Source: Mesocentrotus franciscanus (taxonomy: Eukaryota > Echinodermata > Echinoidea > Camarodonta > Strongylocentrotidae). Taken from it: a stretch of 64,000 nucleotides of DNA. Made by a program: the position numbers and the translations under genes. The notes beneath the pieces were generated by a model. The model saw only the letters and a list, made by a program, of their open reading frames with translations, was not told the DNA's origin and did no database searches. The number at the start of each line of letters is the position of its first letter. Within the stretch, counting starts at the first letter, position 1. Of this stretch, positions 34,764-46,210 are shown in pieces. The stretch is taken from assembly GCA_037976565.1 (NCBI GenBank), contig CP137671.1, positions 19,163,910-19,227,909 of the forward strand. Direction: 5' to 3'.

Positions 34764-34771
34764 CTTCGGAG

Positions 34772-35860
34772 ATACTACACTGTATCTGTGCATGGGCATA
34801 CAAAACTATAAAAACCCATCGAGATGACTGTTCATGAAAGTTATGTAATCATTATTTATTCATGCGTTGGCGGTGCATGCACAAATGGAATCAAGGGGGC
34901 AAATAAAAGGTATTCATGAAGCCCCACCATCAGTTTGGCAGCACAAATTAGGGCGTCTCCATGAGAAAAAGATCTGTGGATATTTGGGGGTCATTTTGTA
35001 CGATTGCCGTCTCCGAAGTGGCTTTTTCTATTTTTTTTTTTTTTTTTTTAAATATAAATCTACAGATGCATGGTGCTCAATAAGTATTGTAAAGACTGCC
35101 TTCTACGTTGTATTTCTGTCATTCGGTGAGAATCGTCTGCTTTCGGTTGGTTCAAACCGAGAGCGAAAACATACTCGAGTTACTTACACCAGGTCATAAA
35201 TCGCTCAGAAGAGTAATCACGTGTTGATTAATCTATGCATTGGTGTCATAATTCTGTCAGCGTACTGTCGGTGTATAAGTCTGTATGAATCGTCACTATT
35301 AACAGATCAAGCTCGCACAATTAATGTTCATTCATGATCATGAGCAAATGTTTCATTCGTATAGGTGGCACTGGTATATAATATACCTCCGTGTTGAGTC
35401 GAATCCAGCTTTTTGTCATTGCATTTGAATACAAAATTAAAACATGTTGGTGTTTATTACTTAATGCGGCATTTCAACTGCTGATACTGGGGATCGATGT
35501 ACATTCGAGGTACGTTGCGTGATTTTTTAAGCAAATATTTCCAAGTTGAATGATTGACCGATCGATACAGTGATTGCGTGTTTGGCGTCGTCTGCACATT
35601 CGGGTGAACGCTTAAATAGGTGTTCAGTTTCACCAAAATTAAACTTGTTGCGGAATTTTAGGTGCTGACACTCGGGAAGTACATTGATTTTCGCGGTGTT
35701 TAGAAGAGATTTGGACGATAAGTGACCAGACTGCTTCAGTAATTGGTTGTCAGGTTCCTGATGAGAAGTTGAGAAGTATCTTTAAGAAGAAGAAGAAGGC
35801 GTTGCCTGCACGTTCGGGTAAGCGCTTCTATAGCCAGTGGTATAGCTGTTCAGGGTGACC
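34772..35860. other. upstream region of the ankyrin gene, no sharp element seen
   Basis: Sequence between the hAT-like element and the first ankyrin-gene exon. It contains a poly(T) run at about 35032-35049 and otherwise ordinary DNA. A promoter or 5' UTR must lie here or nearby, but no TATA box or initiator stands out. Confidence 0.35.
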
Positions 35861-35965
35861 ATGATGGATTCGAGACGACAAGACTTTGCTTTGCATTCCA
35901 TAGGAAGTTTGAGCAGTGGAAGCCTTTCGAGCGGTCGGTCAGACCTGGACAATCGTCTCCATCAG
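35861..35965 (+). CDS. ankyrin-repeat gene, first coding exon (predicted)
   Basis: ATG ATG GAT opens a 35-codon frame, MMDSRRQDFALHSIGSLSSG followed by SLSSGRSDLDNRLHQ, ending exactly at CAG|GTATTC. An in-frame TAG lies at 35843-35845, so the ATG is the first possible start. The phase-0 end joins perfectly to the phase-0 start of the ankyrin exon at 49762, giving NRLHQ-AAKSGNLSEIGRLL, the usual entry into an ankyrin repeat array. The Ser-rich N-terminus is likely flexible. The junction is inferred over an intron of 13.8 kb and no transcript evidence was available. Confidence 0.6.
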
Positions 35966-37190
35966 GTATTCCAAATTTAAATTTCTTAATTTTGTCACTC
36001 TCCTATAACACAATCGCAAAGACTTATTCATAAACCAAAATAACTCCTTCGTCACACCGTCCAGACTGACTCTTAATCGACCGATATTGCGCCAGTGTAG
36101 GTGATGTAGCATTTTGTTCGGTCTATTGTCGGTCTGGTGTCGGTCTCGTTGGTGTCACTGGGATATGACAAGTTCAAAGGCCCTATGACAAGTTCAATAG
36201 CAATGTGCGACAATAAAAATGACATAAGTATTACTTAATCTGAAAATTATTTCTAAAGGCAATACAATGAGGCATTGTAATTGCCCTAAAGATGATTTCT
36301 TGAAAGTCCTTACGATCGTGTCAGAAGTACGATCTATAACGTATCTGATATGAAACGATAAATGTAAATTTTACAATGATTGAAATAAAATGTGATAATG
36401 AAAAAATAAAGAGGAATATTGAAATTGAACACGAGGCAGTAATATCTCAAATGTTAAGGCTTCTTGATGTTATTTCTTCTTTTATAATGTTTGCAATCTA
36501 TTTCATGTGGACATCAATGATTCCAATAATTGTATTTGAGATATGTATTTTTATCATCGATCAATACCTCTGTTTGTCCCCCGACCCTGTCTCTTTCCCC
36601 GGTATTCAATGAAGGGAATGATACCACCAGAACTTCATAATATTTTCACATGTTACTGGTTTGATTGCCGAAAGGGTTTGTCTTGAAATGATTGGGGGAG
36701 AAAAATCATGTTAAAAAGATTCAATCGAAGTCTTATGATGCATGTAGGCCCATACTTTTATGTCGTTACGGGAAAATTTCCTTTAATTTATGCGTCTGAA
36801 AAGAATATACATGAACACATTCAAAAAATTGCCATCGAGATTTGTTTGCTGGTCACACTTTAAATACATGAGTTGTCTTTCATTACCCATATATAAATAC
36901 ATATATATATATATATCAACTAATGAATTTCATTAAGACATCTGTTATTAAAAAAACAAGAGCAAAAATGGCTGTTAAATGCAGATTATTATGAAGACAG
37001 TCATTCAATATGTCTACAAGACGTAACTTGGGAATAAATAAACAAATAATAAACAAATAAAGTCCTATAACCCAATATAAATTTAATGCATAGTAAAACG
37101 GATTGTCGAAAAGGGGACATATTTCTTTCCTTTCTTTTTTGTCAGGATGAGGAAGTAATCAGATATATTGTTTTGATAGGACAGTGCCAA
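35966..37190. other. intron 1 of ankyrin gene, start
   Basis: Non-coding. Homology to copy 1 of the segmental duplication lies at about 36543-36625, and a short TA run at about 36900-36917. Confidence 0.4.
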
Positions 37191-37196
37191 GGTTCA

Positions 37197-37341
37197 TCAT
37201 TCACATGACAGTCCCTCTCTCTCTCTCTCTCTCCTCTCTTTCTCTCTATTCATCTACCTGTTTCACACACTCTCTCTCTCTCTCTCACTCACTCCCTTTC
37301 TATTCTCTCTCTTTTCTCTCTATTCTTTCTCTCTCTTCTCG

Positions 37342-37375
<34 letters not shown>

Positions 37376-37376
37376 A
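37197..37376. repeat. (CT)n-rich microsatellite
   Basis: Interrupted TCTC runs over about 180 bp inside the predicted intron 1. Open frames rich in Ser/Leu here are artefacts. Confidence 0.9.
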
Positions 37377-37379
37377 AAC

Positions 37380-38611
37380 AAAATGTGTTCATTGAACTTA
37401 TCCAAAACCAGCCCTTTATAACCCTGGGCCATAAAGTATTCAAACCTTGTAAGTTGTATTTAAAAAAAAACAGCAACACATTTCAATCACAGAGCTTTTG
37501 CCATTGGTCATCCTCTTCAACAGTGTTCGCAGAAATAAAATTCCATGATGCAAACACCCCATGGTATGACCCCATTTCCTGTAGCTACGCCACTGTGACC
37601 AGACAGGCGTGATGATTACACAAACTATCATACCGTCTTTATCATCTGATAAAAATCAGCTTGGTTTTAAACACCAAGACTTGATGCTCATATCGCTTTA
37701 TCATTACTGTGCTCTGTCCGGACAAAAACATAACGTCAGTTAACCCTGGTTAATGGAGGTTAATGGGTGTTACGCATATCATTTGATCAACTTATTATTT
37801 GATTTAAATGTTAAGCATAGGAGTCGTAGGCTCATGCTAATGCATGTAATATTTTGTTCATGAAAGAGAAGGTTGAGACTTTATCGTAACCCCCCCCCCC
37901 AAGTACCATTTATCTCATCTCTTGTTTAAGTTGTTGTGTGTCTCTTCTATTTTTAATCTCTAACAAACCATGTGAATTGGTCTGTTACCACCATTTTATT
38001 TTGTTGGGGAGTTTTTGCGTTGGTATTTGATATTAAACGAAAATTTTTTGGGGTGCTTTATAATTGCAGGTAGTGTATGGTCGCCCTTTGCACGTGCGAC
38101 CCATATTAGACCTTCCCTTCGATTTATTCGTGAGTGAGAGTTGGTTCATAGTGACGTGATTATGCAAGTCGGGTAAAATACACATACAACCGGGAAAGGA
38201 TGCAGGTTTTTGTAAGGGGGCACGGTTGGGGAATATCTGACAAGAGAGAAGAAAGTTATCATAATTTGGGTCGAAATTTTGAAATTTTGAAATAGGAGTA
38301 TAGGCCTACATACTTTTGTTGTGGATACTTAAAGGTATGCCAAGGGGGTTTTAAACGGGGGTACGGGACGGTTACGTCCTATACCCCCTTAACTTCGCCA
38401 CGACATACAGCACTGCAGGAAAACAATGGTGTAAACTCGGATGTGATGCAATGAAGGAAGTGATTTAGGTTCTGACCTTATCAACTTCATTATGAGGTAC
38501 ATTAGATAATTATAACAATGACTCAATAGAATTTAAAATTAACCACAAAGCACTGTAACCATGGTAACAGTAATATAATTCTATACAATGGCCTAAAATT
38601 GGAGATGCTAC
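37380..38611. other. intronic sequence, no clear feature
   Basis: TAGCTACGCCACTGTG near 37583-37598 resembles a lone hAT right end, but no partner end was found. A C10 run occurs near 37891. Confidence 0.35.
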
Positions 38612-38615
38612 TTAA

Positions 38616-39385
38616 AGGGCAAGTCCACTCCAAAAATAACTTACTTTCAATAAAAGCAGAGAAATCAGACAAACCAATCAAAAAAGTTTGAGCAAAATCG
38701 GATAACTAATAAGAAAGTTATGAATTTTTGAAAAAGTATTTTAAACTATGGAACAATGAGAATCACAACACAAATTGCTAAGATGGTTATCAGTTTGTGA
38801 CGTCATGTCCCCAAAACTTATCAATTGCCCTATATAGTTTATCCCATTAATTTCCCTTTTTATCCCCCAAAACTTGATTTCCCCATGCCTTTGCCCAGGT
38901 TATATGATTTGTATCATATTGCGTGCATGACATTTCCCAAAAACTTTATCGAATTTTGAAGAATTGATATATTATTTTCTGAATATTGTATTTCATAATT
39001 ATTGATTTTTATATAAATAGTTTATCAAAATTCAATTTCTCATGATTTAACTAGACAAAATTACTCTTTATTTGTGCATCCACACAAAAACATATTACTA
39101 ACAATCTAACTTGGATGCTGGTGTGAACAAATAAGATTCTTAGGGTGAAAATAGGAAATTTATATTATCAATATAAAGAAAATATTTAGTGGATAGTGAG
39201 GACCATACGTCACAGACTCATGAGTGAGTTGCCAATTTGTGTAGTGATTTTCAAAGTTTTTCATGTCATTAAAAATTCATAACTTTCTTATTAGTTATCC
39301 GATTTTGCTCAAACTTGTTTTGATTGGTTTGTCTGATTTTTCTGGTTCTATTGAAAGTAAGTTATTTTTGGAGTGGACTTGGGCT
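38616..39385. mobile_element. piggyBac-like MITE with TTAA target sites
   Basis: Inverted ends start AGGGCAAGTCCACTCC on the left and finish GGAGTGGACTTGGGCT on the right. The inverted homology extends about 120 bp inward (including CGGATAACTAATAAGAAAG and its complement). TTAA flanks both sides (38612-38615 and 39386-39389), the duplication used by piggyBac-type transposases. The 770-bp interior has no transposase frame. I associate elements with this AAGTCCACTCC end with sea urchin genomes, from general memory. Confidence 0.75.
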
Positions 39386-39389
39386 TTAA

Positions 39390-40730
39390 ATAGAACCGTT
39401 CGGCCAATGGAGTCGACATTTGCTTCTGCAACAATTGCACCGGGCTTTATTTCGTCAAAGATTCATGGTCAAGATTACGGTTGCAGTTGGATTGTAGGTT
39501 GGCTTTAGGGTAAGGATTAGGGTATAGTGTTAGGTCTATAGGTAGAAGATAGAAATTCGCTAAGTGTAGGAAATGAATAGCGAAGTAATAATCGCTGCGC
39601 GTTAGGCCTAATCATGATTTATATTCAAATAAACGAATTCATAAATTACAAATTGATAATCCCTAATATACATGTACATAAATATAAAGTGAGCGCGATG
39701 TGTTTTGTTTCTCTATAGGGCCTATAGGCTATAGTGTATAATACGATGGGGATACTATTTACTAAGGTAACCCATAGTAGTACAGCGCCGCCTTTTAGTG
39801 ACTTTTTCGCATTATCTTTTGACAGGCCAAATTGCTAGGAGTTACGCATTATATTCATAAGCAGAAAGAGCAAAAATCACAGCAAATCTTTAGTCTATTT
39901 CCATTACAGTACTTTGTGCCGTTCTCGAAGAAGAGCGATTTAATTGTAACTAATCACTATGGTCTCTGAATTGGCCACGCGATGTAAAATATAAAATCAC
40001 TTGTAATTTTTTCGGGTAAATTTTGCAATTTTATTTCACATTCATTCACTTAATAAACCTTTTTTTTCAGTCTATGAACGAGTGGAAACTAAAGATTAAT
40101 TGTTGCCAATTTGAGGAAAGAAAGCTAATTCTGATCTGCTATGAGTTGACATATATAATTATATACACTGTTCCATTTCAACTTCCCAAGATAGATTAAT
40201 TGAAGCTAAAGTGAAAGGTAGCTTTTTATTACATTATCATGCACAATATCAACGGGATTATTCATCATAATTAAAATAACTTAAGAGTGCCATTTTGCAA
40301 TAGTGTATTTAATTTACGAATACATCCATCATCTTGAACAATGATCCCATAAAAAGTATTGTTAACTGAAATTGATAGTTATTTCAATGATTTATTCATA
40401 ATGATACACCAGCCAAAATTGTCATTAAACAGTATATGCGTGCAAATACGGACATTTATCATAACTATATATATCATATAAGTATTGAACATAACAATCG
40501 ACTACACATTTATGACTTTGTAGGTCTATAGTTTAGAAACCCATGCACACAATACAAAGGTAATTGAAATCAAAGGTTATACGGGCATTGAGTTATGGGA
40601 TCCATTTCGAATTTAGAGTCGTCCTCTGGGTCCATGATTATAAGGTTATTCGCATTACTAATATAATTTTTAATTCTCATTGAAACTCAACTTGAATTTC
40701 CCCCTTAATGTTCGACCCCTTTCTTAAAAA
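39390..40730. other. intronic sequence, no feature seen
   Basis: AT-rich, with no open frame, inverted ends or tandem repeats of note. Confidence 0.4.
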
Positions 40731-40732
40731 TC

Positions 40733-40875
40733 CACTGTGGTAGTCGAGTGGTTTGGATACTCACCTGGAGATGCAAAGGCCATGGGTTCGAGTCCGGTGT
40801 GGAAAGTCATATCTACATTTGCCATTCTTGATTCATCCAGGTGTAAAATAGATACCAGTAGGAAGGAATTAATAA
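40733..40875 (+). mobile_element. tRNA-derived SINE
   Basis: A-box-like GTGGTAGTCGAGTGGTTTGG and B-box-like GGGTTCGAGTCC in tRNA spacing, then CATCTACATTTGCCATTC and CATCCAGGTGTAAAATAG as in the SINE at 13752. It ends at an AATAAT run. Confidence 0.6.
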
Positions 40876-41230
40876 TAATAATAATAATAATGATAATAAT
40901 AATCTGGATTTATACAGCGCTTAATACGAAATACTGTCTCTATTAAGCGCTTTACAGATATTATTACCCCGGTCATCGAATTCATTCACGCACAATGTGC
41001 ACCATCTCAACTCCCTGGGGAGTATTCCTACCATATGGTCACCGTGAGGGCATATGGCAATTACAAAGGCTTTCGTCATCATAACGGGTCCCCATTTCTC
41101 TTCTGTGTATGGCGTGGCAAATGTAGATTAATGCCTTGCCAATTGACATTAGTGCCGTGTCGGGGATCGAATCCACGACCTCTGCATTTCAAGTTAAGTG
41201 CTTAAACCACTCGACTACGACACGTCTACA
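40876..41230 (-). mobile_element. inverted tRNA-derived SINE or composite repeat
   Basis: The right end read on the minus strand is CGTGTCGTAGTCGAGTGGTTTAAGCAC..GGATTCGATCC, a tRNA-like head with A and B boxes. The body runs left to CAGCGCTTAATACG and a TAA microsatellite. The element faces the SINE at 40733-40875 head-out. Confidence 0.55.
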
Positions 41231-41464
41231 AGTTCTTTTAATTTGTTCAATGCTGTTGGCATAGAAATTGGTAGCCTATCAAGAACCTGAGGGCTGCTCA
41301 TGGAGCGCCTTGAGCACCTTGCTTGGTAGATATGAGTACTATGAAGAAAACAAAATTAATATTATTATATGGTGGCTTCTCATTAACAAAAAAAATGCGC
41401 TCATCATGTCCGTAATACCGTGACGCTCCAGGCGCTACGTCGTTAATCCTTTCTTATTTTTGTT

Positions 41465-41675
41465 TTACCCCGGGCATAGTCGAGCGGCCAAATATGTAGC
41501 GCTCTACCATATCGGGTACCCATTTACACCTGGGTGGGGAGTAGTAAACGGATATGAATGTCTTACCGGAGGGCATTATTGCCGTGATTGGATTCGAATC
41601 CTCAACCCGTTGATTGAGGGTCAAGTGAATGAACCACTATACCGCGACACCTCTTACATCTTATACACGCGAAAT
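41465..41675 (-). mobile_element. tRNA-derived SINE, minus strand
   Basis: On the minus strand GGTGTCGCGGTATAGTGGTTC and GGATTCGAATCC supply A- and B-box-like elements. CTCCCCACCCAGGTGTAAATGG follows as in the other SINE copies. A stray tail piece, GGAGCGCCTTGAGCACCTTG, lies at about 41301 on the plus strand. Confidence 0.55.
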
Positions 41676-42064
41676 TTAGAAACAACTCAACTACATGTAT
41701 ACTACATGACGATATACAAATATTGAACAGTCCGTTTAATCAAATATAACTTACACGTCTTTTTTATTAATATCTCTAATCTTTATCCTATTTATAGTGT
41801 TGCGTGGGCAAACACATTGCGATAATCACCATGATTATTTTACCATAAAATGATCAACATTAGTCATTAAACAGGCTGTCAAATCTGTGAATTTGAGACC
41901 GCAGTGAAGAATGACAATTTAAATGTATTTTCAGGAAACGGGGGAAATCCCCATGGTCATATGGTGGTGTTTGAATACGGTAGGTCCATGGTTTTACCCT
42001 GCATATATAGCTTGTGCGACATATTATAACCATAAACAAGAGGGCAAATAGCTCGGCAAGTCAG

Positions 42065-42067
<3 letters not shown>

Positions 42068-42134
<67 letters not shown>
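42068..42134. repeat. (TA)n microsatellite
   Basis: A run of about 33 TA units directly left of the palindromic TA-flanked element. Confidence 0.9.
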
Positions 42135-42139
<5 letters not shown>

Positions 42140-42153
42140 TTACATATTATATA

Positions 42154-43159
42154 CAGTGCGTCCCAGAAAAAACGAAACCGAGAAGTATCGATGATTTATC
42201 ATAACTTAATCACAACTATAATTAATGAATGACACATATTAATTTTGTAAAGCTTAGAGTCTACTCTTTTATTTGATGCTACTCAAGTGATGCATATTTC
42301 ATGCATGAGTGATTAAAAGCAATTTGAAGGAAGGAAACCAAAAAGTCATTTGGCGGGCGGTATCTGAATTTCGAAGAAAATTCACATTTCTAGAAAGTTC
42401 ATTTTCTGCCCTTTCATATGACACCTCAATCAGGAAAAATGAGCCAGGAATAACAAAGTTCTATTTGTTTAAAGTAATGCTTGCATTTCCATAATTTGAT
42501 TAAACGAAATCGTTTTCAATGGCTGCCTGCCGTAGCAACAAAGAGAGTTATCAAAGTATTCATGCATGGCTGATCGTCAACGAAACGGAGTCTTCTTTCT
42601 GTGTTGTTAGGGCAGGCAGCCAGTGAGAACGTATTAGTTTGATAAAATTATGGGAATGCATTTCCATAATTTGATTAAACGAAATCGTTTTCAATGGCTG
42701 CCTGCCGTAGCAACAAAGAGAGTTATCAAAGTATTCATGCATGGCTGATCGTCAACGAAACGGAGTCTTCTTTCTGTGTTGTTAGGGCAGGCAGCCAGTG
42801 AGAACGTATTAGTTTGATAAAATTATGGGAATGCAAGCATTACTTTAAACAAGCAGAACTTTGTTATTCCTGGCTCATTTTTCCTGACTCAGGTGTTCTA
42901 TGAAAGGGCAAAAAATGAACTTTCTAGAAATGTAATTTTTTCTTCGAAATTCAGATACCGCCCGCCAAATGACTTTTTGGTTTCCTTCCTTCAAATTGCT
43001 TTTAATCACTCATGCATGAAATATGCATCACCTGAGTAGCATCAAATGAAAGAGGAGACTCTAAGCTTTACAAATATGTGTCATTTATTAATTATAGTTA
43101 TGACTAAGTTATGATAAAACACCGATACTTCTCGGTTTCGTTTTTTCTGGGACGCACTG
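42154..43159. mobile_element. large palindromic Tc1/mariner-like MITE
   Basis: Begins CAGTGCGTCCCAGAAAA and ends TTTTCTGGGACGCACTG, flanked by TA on both sides (42152-42153, 43160-43161), as expected for Tc1/mariner insertions. The arms (about 42154-42490 and 42838-43159) are near-perfect inverted copies over more than 300 bp. Between them lie two direct copies of a segment of about 175 bp (from about 42487 and 42660) containing AATGGCTGCCTGCCGTAGC and, on the far side, GGGCAGGCAGCCAGTG, itself a shorter inverted repeat. No transposase frame is present. Confidence 0.8.
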
Positions 43160-43339
43160 TATAACATACATACAAGATATGATTACAAAACAAAAATAGC
43201 CGGTATATAATGGACATAAAGGAACATACTAGACAAAATGAGGAGATTACAGCGATACAAAGGGAAGTTTTTAAAGATATAAATCTGTAGGGGCAAGAGG
43301 GGAGACGATAATGAACTGGGAGAAGAACAGTTTACTTAA

Positions 43340-43869
43340 AGGTACTATGTCCCATTTGCAGGCCAAAAAAATGAAAAGGTTAAATTCCAACGGCATTTGA
43401 AAGACAATACTAATTTAGAACTTCCCTTAAAAAAGGGGGGCTTGAAAATGTCTTTAAGTGGGAAAATAACGACTAATAGTTGTCGAATCGACTTAGGAGC
43501 TATAGAGCCAGTAAGTAATAGTCTGATTTTTCAGACCATTGTACCGAATGGTCGTACGTTTTATGCTGCGCAAAGATTCAATCAGTTTAATTTTGGCCGT
43601 TACAAGAAGTGGGTTATTGATGTAGACAAATGCTCATGTACCCTTTACAGCTCATTTTATGTATGTTATAACCAAAGATGAAAAAGCCAGTCAGTCACTC
43701 AATAGTGTCTGACAGTGAAGTCTAGCAAGTAAACGGGTTTCCTTGCATAATTTGAATATTAGGACACTGCTAACATTTAAATTTCACAGATAGGACATAC
43801 ATGACATATTCATAATTCCTGCAAAGTTCTACAGAATTTGATGTTGGCTGCAAAAGGGACATAGTATCT
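43340..43869. mobile_element. second piggyBac-like MITE with TTAA target sites
   Basis: The left end AGGTACTATGTCCCATTTGC matches inverted the right end GCAAAAGGGACATAGTATCT. TTAA flanks both ends (43336-43339 and 43870-43873). The 530-bp interior carries a 94-codon open frame (43397-43681) with no recognisable domain; I do not call it a gene. Confidence 0.7.
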
Positions 43870-43873
43870 TTAA

Positions 43874-44955
43874 TGTAGGTTAATATTGTGTTTCTCGGGT
43901 GTCTCTCCCCCGCCAATGCACCGAATGTTCACGATCTCTTCCTTATGCATGTTGTTGTTGTCTGCTGGAGTAATTAAAGTTCGACGTTTTTGGTTTTGTT
44001 TGCTTTGTGACTAATGATGATGGTTATCCTTCCTTAAATCAACGTCTGAGCTTAACTGTGAGGAAATGGATGCATGCCTGTTACCCGTGATAGTGTTAAG
44101 ATGGGTTCATATCTCTCGAAAATACCCCTTCGTTCATGGTACACAAGGCTTTTATTATATAACTTCAAATGTGAAATGCACCAGAAGTTTATTAGCTCTT
44201 TCCTATATTCTCTTTCCTTGCAAAGACGCTTTTATCCATTGGTCTGGAACAAAATCTTTTTTTTTCATGAATTAATGATTGTGACAATAGGATTTATTCT
44301 TGATAGATAAAGTTTACATCTTCCCCGGGATTTATTGATCAATAATTTCATCATTATGGTCAACAGTGTAATTGCCATGGATCTCCCTGCTCCCCCCTCC
44401 CCCATTATAGATCTAAGTATGTAAAATCACATTCATGATTATTCATTCAAAAGAGAAATAAACAAATTATGCTCGATCTTTGTACCTGGAGCCCAGACAT
44501 TGTTGGGTGGTGGTATTTGTCCTATGGGATAGTTGTCAAGAGAAACTTGTCCGGGGGTAAATCTCCTAATAGGTGCTTATTACTGGATAGTAAGGTTGTC
44601 CGCCCAATATATTTCACCGATTTCAGTCTTAATGATGATATTCCGGGCTAATAACGTTAAAGACATGCACTGTGTCATTAGTGCTTTATACAATATATTT
44701 CAATTTTGATAATACATTTTGATATTACATAGATTATATTTCTCTGTATGTTATATCGTTAAAATAATCTTTAAAAGGGTGGGGGTAAATCACGGAAAGA
44801 AATAAATTACTCAGATAAAATGAACTGAAATAATATTTGTTTTCCACACCTTTTTTTACCAAAGGAGGTAAGGCTTTCCCCAATTTCACGTAAACTCATT
44901 CTATAATGGCTAACTATAAGGAGAAACAATTTGCGACATGCACGTATTATTTATG
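43874..44955. other. intronic sequence, no feature seen
   Basis: Short open frames near 44066-44310 overlap in two frames without domain or splice support. A run of CCCTCCCCC lies near 44392-44403. Confidence 0.35.
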
Positions 44956-44960
44956 TACTA

Positions 44961-45061
44961 CAGTCAAACCTGTCCTAGTGTTCATCTCTCTAAGGTCACC
45001 TGTCTATTAGTGGCCACTTTTTCTGTTTCCCTTGAGTGGTCGTTATAGACAGGTTTGACTG
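44961..45061. mobile_element. 101-bp hairpin MITE with TA flanks
   Basis: CAGTCAAACCTGTC at the left and GACAGGTTTGACTG at the right are perfect inverted ends, with TA on both sides. The interior CTGTCTATTAGTGGCCAC..GAGTGGTCGTTATAGACAG extends the pairing, so the whole element folds as one hairpin. It is a minimal Tc1/mariner-type element. Confidence 0.7.
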
Positions 45062-45063
45062 TA

Positions 45064-45840
45064 CTTTTTTGTTTACAAGCTATTCATAATGCTAATGTGT
45101 CAGTGACTCACCTTTTTATTAACGTTTTTCTTCATTGCAATCGAATTCAGTTACAATATTTGGTACTTTATTCGGGAAGCTTTAATATACCACCTTCGCT
45201 TCTTAATAAGGTTCCCCATATTTCACATCATTATTTCTCTATGTTACATGTCTATCATTATATTATGATGCATTTTCTTGATATATTGTATGTATGAGAC
45301 AAACATATTATGTGGAATGTGGAACAATAAAACAAAACAAGAGGGGAAGACCAAGATGCTCGAGACATTATCATACAAAATAATCTAAAATACGTTGAAA
45401 CTCTCATCAGGTTAACGGGAAACACTTTCAAATCAATGCTTCATACCAGCGTTTCTATGCAATGTAATGTATGATGGTCTGAAATATCACGTACGTAAAC
45501 AAGCGGGTTTTTCTACACTGAACGTTGAAGTAAAATTATCATTTATTTAGAGGTATACGCCCGTTAAAGGGAATGCTGATTTCTGGAAAAGGTGAAGAAA
45601 AACAATTTGAGAACATACTCTTTTGTTTAATATGTCCATTTGGAAGAATATATTTGCTTTGATGGGATTTATTTATTTATTTTATTTATTTCCGTTTCAA
45701 TATGAACAAGATAAGCAAGAATATAAATATTAAGAATTGAAAATGATAACGGAACATTGTTGACCTAAATGCATACATTGAAAAGGAGGGACATGCTAAA
45801 GAAGAAATTATGCCCCCCCCCCCCTGGCAAAAGAATAAAA
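45064..45840. other. intronic sequence, no feature seen
   Basis: AT-rich, with a TTTATTTATTTTATTTATTT run near 45669-45690. Confidence 0.4.
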
Positions 45841-45844
45841 CGTT

Positions 45845-46210
45845 TAACCCCTCCCCTATCCCCCTCCCTTCTTCCCCTACCCTCCACCTTCTCCTCCCCC
45901 TCCCTTCTTCCCCTACCCTCCACCTTCCCGTCTCCTCCCCCTCCATTCTTTCCCTACCCTCCACCTTCCCCTCCCCTCCTTCTTTCCCTACCCTCAACCT
46001 TCCCTCCCTCCCTTCTTCCCCTACCCTCCACCTTCCCCTCCTCCCCTCCCTTCTTCCCTACCCTCCACCTTCCCCTCCCCTTCTTCCCTACCCTCCACCT
46101 TCCCCTCCCTCCCCTCCACTCCCTCCCTTCTTCCCCTACCCTCCACCTTCCTCTCCTCCTCCCCTCCCATCTCCCTCCCCTCCACCTTCCCCTTCCCACC
46201 CCTTCCCCCT
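45845..46210. repeat. pyrimidine minisatellite
   Basis: About a dozen units of CCCTACCCTCCACCTTCCCC type, 25-30 bp each, strictly C/T-rich on the plus strand. Long open frames in several phases (Pro/Leu/Ser-rich on plus, Gly/Glu/Arg-rich on minus) are by-products. Confidence 0.85.

Larger units (their letters stand above)
23279..36625. repeat. segmental duplication, copy 2
   Basis: Direct-orientation counterpart of about 5385-16110. Homology is continuous through the gene and 3' flank to about 32765 (purine-rich patch) and resumes at about 36543-36625. The 3.8 kb between is absent from copy 1 and contains a hAT-like element and the first exon of the ankyrin gene. About 440 bp found after the gene in copy 1 are missing here. 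Confidence 0.85.

Noticed and set aside
37583..37600. Lone hAT right end TACGCCACTG
   Set aside because: No matching left end or 8-bp duplication could be found nearby.
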